Below, piece after piece: positions 36,468-41,801 of a stretch of 41,801 bases of DNA; the first letter of the stretch is position 1; each line of letters opens with the position of its first letter. Both the position numbers and the translations under genes were made by a program. The stretch comes from Deltaproteobacteria bacterium (GTDB lineage Bacteria; Myxococcota_A; Polyangia; Nannocystales; Nannocystaceae), in assembly GCA_003696955.1 (NCBI GenBank), contig RFGU01000062.1, forward strand, positions 1 to 41,801. Direction: 5' to 3'. The notes beneath the pieces are model-generated. The model was not told where the DNA came from. It saw nothing but the letters and a program-made list of their open reading frames with translations, and made no database searches.

Positions 36468-38573
36468 TCACGGCTCCGTCGTCGTGCCGCCTTCGGTCCC
36501 CTCCGGGCCGGTCCCGTCGGACGCTCCCCCCTCCGATCCGGCGGCAGATGGATCGCCCGTGGCCCCCCCGCCCTCGCCGTCGCCGCCTTCGCGCCCCGTC
36601 TCGACGGCGGCTCCCGCCGATGACCCGGATGCATCGTCCCCGGCCTGGCGCACCGGCGCGGCAGGCGACGCCGCGGTCGACGAGGCATCCGGGACGCCCA
36701 AGTCCGCCAGGGTCCGTGAGATCCGATCGATGGCGACGAGCAGCTGTTGTCGCTCGGCGGGATCGCTGGAGGCAAGGTACCGTTCGGCCAGCGCCTTGCG
36801 CTGGGCGAGCAACTCGAGTCGCAGATCCCGTCGGCGCCCGGCCATGGCCCCCCACATGGCCCCGCCGAGCAGGATCGCAGCACCGCCCAACGCCACGTTG
36901 CGCCAAATCTTCGGGCGCGTCGGCAGCCCCGCAACGGCGAAGGAGACCTCGGCACCGGCCGGACGCTCCCCGAGTTCGTACAGTCGCACGGGCCGTGCCG
37001 GATCGGGATGGGGCGGTGCCTTGCCGGCCACCTTGGGCGAGGCGAGATCGAGCGCCTCGGGCAGCACCACCGACGCCTGCACCACGCCGAACGGAGGACG
37101 CCACGATAACTGCACCTGTCCGTCATGGGGCAGGAGATAGGCGATGGACAGATCGACGAGTTCCCCCGGGGGCAGCGGGCCCGACACCACGGCGAACGGG
37201 GCGTCCTCGCGCTCTTCGAGGAACCGGCCGGCGGATGGCAGGACCGTCACCGATCGTGCGCCCTCGGGTGCCTCGATGCGAAAGACGCCCGACGACGGCC
37301 AATAGGCCCGGCCGCCTTCCACCATCGCCTGGTACACCTGCACCACCTGCGCCATGTCCTTCTCGCGCGGCAAGATCTCGAACTGCACGGCGCTACGCAC
37401 GACGGCCGGGTCGCTGGTCGTCTCGAACACCCGCAACCCGAGGCGCACCCCGGCCGTCTGCTCCATGCGGAAGAAGGAACTCTGGTAGGGACCGCCGCCG
37501 TAGACCGCGCCCACGAAGTAGAGCGCATCCTCCTGCACGGGGACGCCTTCGATCCGCGCGACGCCGTCGGGGCCGGTTCGGCCGCGGATCTCCTCGTCGT
37601 TGCCGGCCCGATCCTTCTTGAAGACCGACACGGGCAGGTCCGGCACCGGCGCTCCGCTGCCGTCCTCGACGGCCACTCGCACGGTACCCGCAGGAAGGGC
37701 GGGATCGATCCGCGGCGGTTCCACCGGCGGCCGCGTCGCCGGACGAGCCCCGTGGGCCGCCTGGGCGTCGAAGCCCTCGGCGAGGTAGACGGCCTTGGCC
37801 GTCTCCCCCATGCGAAACGTCTGGGAGCGCTGGGGCTCGCCGCCTTCCGCGATCACGGCCTCGACGACGAGTTCGGCCTCGGCGGGCACCTCCGGAGGAC
37901 GCAGGCCCTCGAACGTGGCGCGCCCCTGCGCATCGCTCCTGGCCGTGCGCGTCTCCTCCCGTCCGTCGGGGTGTCGAATCCGAAGGGTGACGACCCGCCC
38001 CTCGGCCCGCCCCTCCTGCCCCTTGCGCAGATCGAGGGTGCCGACCACCAGGGTTCCCGGCGGGCGCCCTTCGAGGTCGAAGGGTTCACCGGGAGCCGGC
38101 ACCCGATCCGGGGCGGCGTGCCCGGGCGAGGCGCCCTGCCCCGCTCCCGCCACCAGCAGAAGGCGCGTCCCGGCGTCCGCACGTAGGGCGAAGGGGCGCG
38201 AGACGACCGGCTCGCCGCCCAAGTCGGCACGGGCCGTCGCCTTGCGACCGACGAAGTCCTCGAGCCCTTCGAAGGTCGCCCGGCCCACCGCGTCGGTCGT
38301 GGCCGTGCGTCGGGTCGCCCCGTCCGGCCCGTCGATCTCCAGGGTGACCTCGGTGCCGACTGCCGGCGCGTCGAAGCCACCGAGGAGACAGCGCACCGTC
38401 ACGACCCCCGGTGCGAGCGCGGGGTCGGGCCGCGCGATCCCGGACATGCGACGCGGGTCGATGGCCGGCCCGGCATGCACCGGCACCGCGAGCGCCCAAA
38501 GGAACACGCCGACGAGCCACCACACCACGGCCCACCGTCCGAGGGGGGATGCCAAGAACCTCGTGCGCGTCAT
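36468..38573 (-). CDS. 701-residue membrane protein with repeated beta-sandwich domains, in the ccm operon
   Basis: An N-terminal signal or anchor (about 12-35, WAVVWWLVGVFLWALAVPVHA) is followed by three carboxypeptidase-regulatory/Ig-like beta domains. Each has a D-x-x-G-R/V-A-x-(F/I)-E-G turn (TTDAVGRATFEGL, RSDAQGRATFEGL, RTGPDGVARIEGV). Next come a larger beta region (about 330-540), one transmembrane segment (about 552-572, NVALGGAAILLGGAMWGAM), and a cytoplasmic helical stretch starting RRRDLRLELLAQRKALAERY. The tail is Gly/Glu/Ser/Thr-rich. Most of the mass should be periplasmic. No catalytic motif or CxxC/CxxCH haem motif is seen. ATG 38573 overlaps the zinc-ribbon gene stop as ATGA, and ccmA starts 4 nt after its stop. 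An accessory role in cytochrome c maturation is inferred from this coupling only. Confidence 0.7.
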   Translation of the reverse strand: MTRTRFLASPLGRWAVVWWLVGVFLWALAVPVHAGPAIDPRRMSGIARPDPALAPGVVTVRCLLGGFDAPAVGTEVTLEIDGPDGATRRTATTDAVGRATFEGLEDFVGRKATARADLGGEPVVSRPFALRADAGTRLLLVAGAGQGASPGHAAPDRVPAPGEPFDLEGRPPGTLVVGTLDLRKGQEGRAEGRVVTLRIRHPDGREETRTARSDAQGRATFEGLRPPEVPAEAELVVEAVIAEGGEPQRSQTFRMGETAKAVYLAEGFDAQAAHGARPATRPPVEPPRIDPALPAGTVRVAVEDGSGAPVPDLPVSVFKKDRAGNDEEIRGRTGPDGVARIEGVPVQEDALYFVGAVYGGGPYQSSFFRMEQTAGVRLGLRVFETTSDPAVVRSAVQFEILPREKDMAQVVQVYQAMVEGGRAYWPSSGVFRIEAPEGARSVTVLPSAGRFLEEREDAPFAVVSGPLPPGELVDLSIAYLLPHDGQVQLSWRPPFGVVQASVVLPEALDLASPKVAGKAPPHPDPARPVRLYELGERPAGAEVSFAVAGLPTRPKIWRNVALGGAAILLGGAMWGAMAGRRRDLRLELLAQRKALAERYLASSDPAERQQLLVAIDRISRTLADLGVPDASSTAASPAAPVRQAGDDASGSSAGAAVETGREGGDGEGGGATGDPSAAGSEGGASDGTGPEGTEGGTTTEP

Positions 38574-39154
38574 GTCGCGAGCTTCTCTCCGCAGTGCTTG
38601 CAGAATCGCGCGTCCGCATCGTTGGCACCGTTGCAGGACGGGCACGCACGCAACGGCGTGGAAGGCTCGGTCGCAGCCGTGCCGCCTTCCGGCTCGCCCG
38701 GGATCCGTCCGGTCTCGGCCAACGCCCGCGCCCACGGGTGCAAGGACGCCGGCTCGTCGAGTGCCCTCAGGACCTCGGCGGCACGCCGCTCGTACCGCGC
38801 CCGGATCGAACGATGATCCGCATCGGACAACTTGCCCATGGCGTGATCGAAATCGAGTTCCTTGATCGCCGCGAGCACCCGCCGCTTCTCCTCGAGCAGT
38901 TCCCGATAGGTCGATCGAGCAAGGCCCGTGCCCGCCATCGCCACGGCCTCGGCCTCGCTGCGGGCGAGGGCCTCGGCCACCGAGAAGAGCCGCGCCACGA
39001 GGTGCACCAGGCTGGCCGCTGCGACCGAAAGTCCCGCCGTCGCCGCGTCGGGGGCCACTCCGCCCACGAGCACCATGCCGGCGAACGTCGCGAGGAAGAC
39101 GACCGCCCCGGCAATCCACCACCGAAGGTCGCGATGGGATCTCCGTTCAGCCAC
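38570..39154 (-). CDS. zinc-ribbon membrane protein with CcmI-like helical segment, in the ccm operon
   Basis: This 194-residue protein has a first transmembrane helix (about 12-31) and probably a second hydrophobic segment (about 38-58). A charged helical region at about 78-130 contains LLEEKRRVLAAIKELDFDHA and MGKLSDADHRSIRARYERRA. The pattern of E-L-D-x-D-x-x-x-G-K-L-S-x-x-D resembles the segment after the first helices of CcmI/CycH-type proteins. The C-terminus is a zinc ribbon with C171PSC174 and C185KHC188. It starts at GTG 39154, overlapping the ccmF stop by 8 nt. No periplasmic LRCxxC of CcmH is present. The topology suggests the ribbon is cytoplasmic. The function is unknown; a link between CcmF and other maturation parts is inferred. 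Confidence 0.7.
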   Translation of the reverse strand: MAERRSHRDLRWWIAGAVVFLATFAGMVLVGGVAPDAATAGLSVAAASLVHLVARLFSVAEALARSEAEAVAMAGTGLARSTYRELLEEKRRVLAAIKELDFDHAMGKLSDADHRSIRARYERRAAEVLRALDEPASLHPWARALAETGRIPGEPEGGTAATEPSTPLRACPSCNGANDADARFCKHCGEKLAT

Positions 39155-41189
39155 GGTGCCCTCCTCCCACGCGGTCGGTGAGTTGTTCCCGGCGCGTGCC
39201 GATGCAGACGAGGCCTCCGATCAACATCACGACGAACCCGATCCACACCCAGTTGACCAGGGGATTGACGAAGAGGGCCAGCCGCGTCCAGCCGGTGGTC
39301 ATGTCGGCGTCCTGCATCGCCGCATAGACGTCCTCTGCGATGGTCATGTAGCGCGCGGCCTCCGTCGTCGGCTGCTCGGGCATCTGGAAGTACCACCAAC
39401 GCGCCGGGTGGAGTTGGGCCACGACCTCGCCGTCCCGCAGGATCGTGAGATCGGCGGTGATCATGTCCTTCTGCCAGTCGGTCGTAGCCCGCAAGCCGTC
39501 GTGGCGCACCTCGTACTTGCCGAGTTGCACCGTCTCGCCCGGGTGAACGGTCACCTTGCGTTCGAGATCGTAGGACTTGCCGGCGAACCCGAGGAACATG
39601 AGGACCACCCCGAGGTGCACCATGTAGCCGCCGTAGCGGCGTCGTGCCCGCACGAAGAGCCCCAACAGGGCCTCCCACACCGGTTGTGGTCGATTGCGGC
39701 GTCGCACCGCCACGCCGCGCACGAACTCCTGGACGATGGTCCAGAACGTAAAGCCGCACAGTCCGAAGCAGGCCAGGCCCCACGGGGAATCGACGCCGAA
39801 GGCGGCGGGCACGGCGATGGTGATCGACCCGACCACCAGGGGCATTCGGAATTGCCGGACGAGGTTCGCCGGCGTCGTACGTCGCCAGGCCACCAGGGGG
39901 CCGAATCCCGTCAGGAAGAGGAGGGCAAGCCCGACGGGGCGCATCCAATGGTTGAAGAAGGGCGGTCCGATGGTGACGCGCGTCGGAGGTTCGATGCCGC
40001 CGAACGTTGCCGGCCATCGCCGGGCCGCCCATTCGACGAACATCCCGGCCCACTCGCGCAGCGTCGGATAGAGGGTGGCGAAGAGCACGAAGAGCGCGGC
40101 CGAGAGGAAGAGCCAGTTGTTCACCAGGAAGGCAAACTCCCGCGAGACGATGCTCTCCATCTCGCCGCGGGAACGAAGCAGGGGAAGGCGCCGAACGAGC
40201 AGGCCGAAGCTCGCCACCACGATGACCAGCATGAACGCGCCGAACGTCCACGCGAGGGCCGGATCCTCGCCGAAGGCGTGCACGCTCTGCACCACGCCGC
40301 TTCGCGTCAGGAACGTCCCCACGATGGTCAGCAGGAACGAGACGATGACGAGCACCAGGTTCCAGACCTTCAGCATGCCCCGTCGCTCCTGCACCATCAC
40401 GGAGTGCAGGAACGCCGTGCAGGTGAGCCACGGCAAGAGCCCGGCATTTTCCACGGGGTCCCACGCCCAGTAGCCGCCCCAGCCGAGTTCCTCGTAGGCC
40501 CAAAGCCCGCCGAGCACGAGCCCAACCCCCAGAAAGAGCCACGAGAACAGCACCCACCGACGCACGCTTCGCTGCCACGCGTCGTCCACCTGCCCCGTGA
40601 TCATCGCCGCCATCCCGAAGGCATAGGGCACCGCCATGGAGACGTAGCCCAGGTAGAGGCTCGGCGGGTGCACGATCATGTACGCGTTCTGGAGGAGCGG
40701 GTTGAGGCCCCGCCCCTTGCTCGGCACCTCGAGCAGGAACGGCTCGAACGGATTCTTCATGAAGACGATGAGTCCGGCGAAGAAGCCCGTGATGATCCCG
40801 AGCACGGCCACCGCGTGGGGGATGAGCTCGCGATGTCGGTGCCGGTTCGCCGCCACGGCCAGGGAGGCGAAGAGGCTCGAAAGCAGCACCCAGAACAAGA
40901 GGCTTCCGTCCAACGATCCCCAGAACGCGGTGACCTTGTAGAAGACCGGCATCGCCGGGTCGCCGTTGTGAGCGACGTACTGGATCGAGGTGTCGCCCAC
41001 CAAGAACGCGTAGACGAGCAAGGCCGACGCGAACGCCGCAGCGGCGAACGTGGCGTGCAGCGCCTGCACGCCCGCCTCGACCCATCGCTCGGAGCGGAGC
41101 AACACGCCCCGCACCGAGAACGCCACGGTGGCGATGCACGACAGAAAGACGAGGACGACCGCGAGGGTGCCGAGGGTGGAGATGGGCAT
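39147..41189 (-). CDS. ccmF: cytochrome c haem lyase subunit CcmF
   Basis: This 680-residue polytopic membrane protein has about 14-15 helices and takes haem from CcmE and attaches it to apocytochrome c. The WWD domain reads ELGWGGYWAWDPVENAGLLP. Flanking landmarks are NAYMIVHPPSLYLGYVSMAV, with a conserved His, and GTFLTRSGVVQSVHAFGEDP, with a second His. A large periplasmic loop lies at about 530-620 (DLERKVTVHPGETVQLGKYE), then a final helix. The start ATG 41189 lies 2 nt after the ccmE stop; the upstream open extension has no homology. The family length is normal. Confidence 0.94.
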   Translation of the reverse strand: MPISTLGTLAVVLVFLSCIATVAFSVRGVLLRSERWVEAGVQALHATFAAAAFASALLVYAFLVGDTSIQYVAHNGDPAMPVFYKVTAFWGSLDGSLLFWVLLSSLFASLAVAANRHRHRELIPHAVAVLGIITGFFAGLIVFMKNPFEPFLLEVPSKGRGLNPLLQNAYMIVHPPSLYLGYVSMAVPYAFGMAAMITGQVDDAWQRSVRRWVLFSWLFLGVGLVLGGLWAYEELGWGGYWAWDPVENAGLLPWLTCTAFLHSVMVQERRGMLKVWNLVLVIVSFLLTIVGTFLTRSGVVQSVHAFGEDPALAWTFGAFMLVIVVASFGLLVRRLPLLRSRGEMESIVSREFAFLVNNWLFLSAALFVLFATLYPTLREWAGMFVEWAARRWPATFGGIEPPTRVTIGPPFFNHWMRPVGLALLFLTGFGPLVAWRRTTPANLVRQFRMPLVVGSITIAVPAAFGVDSPWGLACFGLCGFTFWTIVQEFVRGVAVRRRNRPQPVWEALLGLFVRARRRYGGYMVHLGVVLMFLGFAGKSYDLERKVTVHPGETVQLGKYEVRHDGLRATTDWQKDMITADLTILRDGEVVAQLHPARWWYFQMPEQPTTEAARYMTIAEDVYAAMQDADMTTGWTRLALFVNPLVNWVWIGFVVMLIGGLVCIGTRREQLTDRVGGGHRG

Positions 41190-41191
41190 GG

Positions 41192-41614
41192 TCAGCGGGT
41201 CTCTTTCAGATCGACGCCCTGCTCTTCTTCGTACTTCGAGGGGCACTTGGCCGTCATCTCGTCCGACTCGAACACGGTACCGTCGGCCGAAAGACGCCCG
41301 GTCAGGATGACCTCGCCCCCCTCCTGGAAGGTGTCGGGCACGAGATTCGTGTAGTGGACGGAAAGACGCTTGCCGGCGTGTTCGATGACGAAGCGGTAGT
41401 CCCCCGTCGATCCTCGCTTCTGTCGGATCGTTCCGGGGACGACCGTTCCGTGGACCTTGATCGTCCGGTCGGCAAAATCCTCGGGCCGATCCACCACCTG
41501 CTCGACGTAGACGTATTCGAGCACGCCCTGCCCCGTGTCCGAAAGGGCCAGATAGCCCACCGAGCCTACGAGGGCGAGTCCGAGTACCATCTTCGTGCCT
41601 ACGGATAGGGCCAT
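41192..41614 (-). CDS. ccmE: haem chaperone CcmE, Cys-type (CxxxY) variant
   Basis: This 140-residue protein has one N-terminal transmembrane helix (about 8-25) and a periplasmic OB-fold domain with VYVEQVVDRPEDFADRTIKV, VHGTVVPGTI and GEVILTGRLSADGTVFESDE. The haem-binding site follows: MTAKC124PSKY128. Classical CcmE has HxxxY with the His covalently bound to haem; here Cys takes that place. The CxxxY form is known from archaea and some bacteria whose System I lacks CcmH. ATG 41614 has GGAGG about 6 nt upstream, inside the end of the preceding gene (1-nt gap), so it is not the first gene of its operon. Confidence 0.92.
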   Translation of the reverse strand: MALSVGTKMVLGLALVGSVGYLALSDTGQGVLEYVYVEQVVDRPEDFADRTIKVHGTVVPGTIRQKRGSTGDYRFVIEHAGKRLSVHYTNLVPDTFQEGGEVILTGRLSADGTVFESDEMTAKCPSKYEEEQGVDLKETR

Positions 41615-41615
41615 C

Positions 41616-41801
41616 TCATCCTCCGATGCTGATCATGGCCTTTGCGGGTCCACCCGAGCCGTCGAGGGAGAATCCATGGCGCGGGGGTTTGATTCGAAGG
41701 GCCTCGGCGATGGCCGCACGCAGCCCCGCGGATCCGCCCCGGCGCAGGGCCGTACGCAGATCCACCGTACGATCGGCGGCCAGACACCCATGCAGACGAC
41801 C
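41616..41801 (-). CDS. unidentified protein, C-terminal fragment, upstream of ccmE
   Basis: An open frame enters from the right edge of the window and ends at TGA 41618-41616, leaving 61 residues. It reads DLRTALRRGGSAGLRAAIAE, then ALRIKPPRHGFSLDGSGGPA and KAMISIGG at the end. A mixed helical stretch is followed by a Gly-rich tail. The stop is one nucleotide from the ccmE start and the end of the gene carries the ccmE ribosome site, which supports it as a real coding end. I do not recognise the family. It may or may not belong functionally to the ccm cluster. Confidence 0.55.
   Translation of the reverse strand, partial: GRLHGCLAADRTVDLRTALRRGGSAGLRAAIAEALRIKPPRHGFSLDGSGGPAKAMISIGG

Noticed and set aside
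36468-38573. The 701-residue ccm-linked protein as a carboxypeptidase
   Set aside because: Only regulatory-type beta domains are seen; there is no zinc carboxypeptidase catalytic domain or HxxE motif.
38570-39154. The zinc-ribbon protein as CcmH
   Set aside because: Its CxxC pairs form a C-terminal ribbon of four Cys; there is no periplasmic LRCxxC active site and the topology differs.
38928-41354. Plus-strand open frame of about 800 codons across ccmF
   Set aside because: Antisense shadow of ccmF; His/Glu/Arg-rich with no fold-like pattern.

Overview
The window is about 41.8 kb of very GC-rich DNA (roughly 70% by eye), gene-dense, with many GTG starts and start/stop overlaps. It looks like chromosomal sequence of a myxobacterium-like member of the Myxococcota. 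The reasons are a secreted protein with a Gly/Ser/Thr-rich linker and a MYXO-CTERM-like sorting tail, very large TPR proteins, an HMG-CoA synthase gene and a PP2C-cyclic-nucleotide-domain fusion. I saw no rRNA, tRNA, CRISPR array, insertion sequence, prophage or plasmid origin. The species is not determined.

Layout. 1-6270: the end of a TPR gene, an HMG-CoA synthase, a short-chain dehydrogenase, a PP2C-like phosphatase fused to a cyclic-nucleotide-binding domain, a MATE exporter and a DUF2062 membrane protein, mostly single genes in alternating directions. 6321-7691: a MYXO-CTERM secreted protein whose core resembles a metalloprotease that has lost its zinc-binding HExxH. 7935-13529 (minus): the complete rod-shape operon mreB-mreC-mreD-mrdA-rodA. 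13822-24166 (plus): a PpiD/SurA-like periplasmic folding factor, then a single 8.5-kb gene for a repeat protein of about 2,827 residues. 24222-27722 (minus): a large TonB-dependent receptor. 28050-31072 (minus): acyl-CoA dehydrogenase, glutamate racemase and a membrane TPR protein.

31150-41801 is a cytochrome c maturation (System I) locus on the minus strand: an unidentified partial gene, ccmE, ccmF, a zinc-ribbon membrane protein, a 701-residue beta-domain membrane protein, ccmA, then after an interruption ccmB, ccmC, ccmD and a 57-residue membrane microprotein. Two plus-strand genes (33098-35745), a secreted protein of unknown function and a serine beta-lactamase-like lipoprotein, split ccmA from ccmBCD. 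CcmE carries a Cys (CxxxY) where the classical protein has its haem-binding His, and no ccmG or ccmH is visible. This matches the described variant System I of archaea and some bacteria, and it makes the three uncharacterised proteins embedded in the locus the best candidates for new biology here.

A second pattern spans the window. Many genes that head transcripts have a TAnnnT-type hexamer only 6-13 nt before the chosen start codon and no Shine-Dalgarno sequence, which suggests leaderless or very short-leader mRNAs. Genes inside operons are joined by ATGA or GTGA overlaps.
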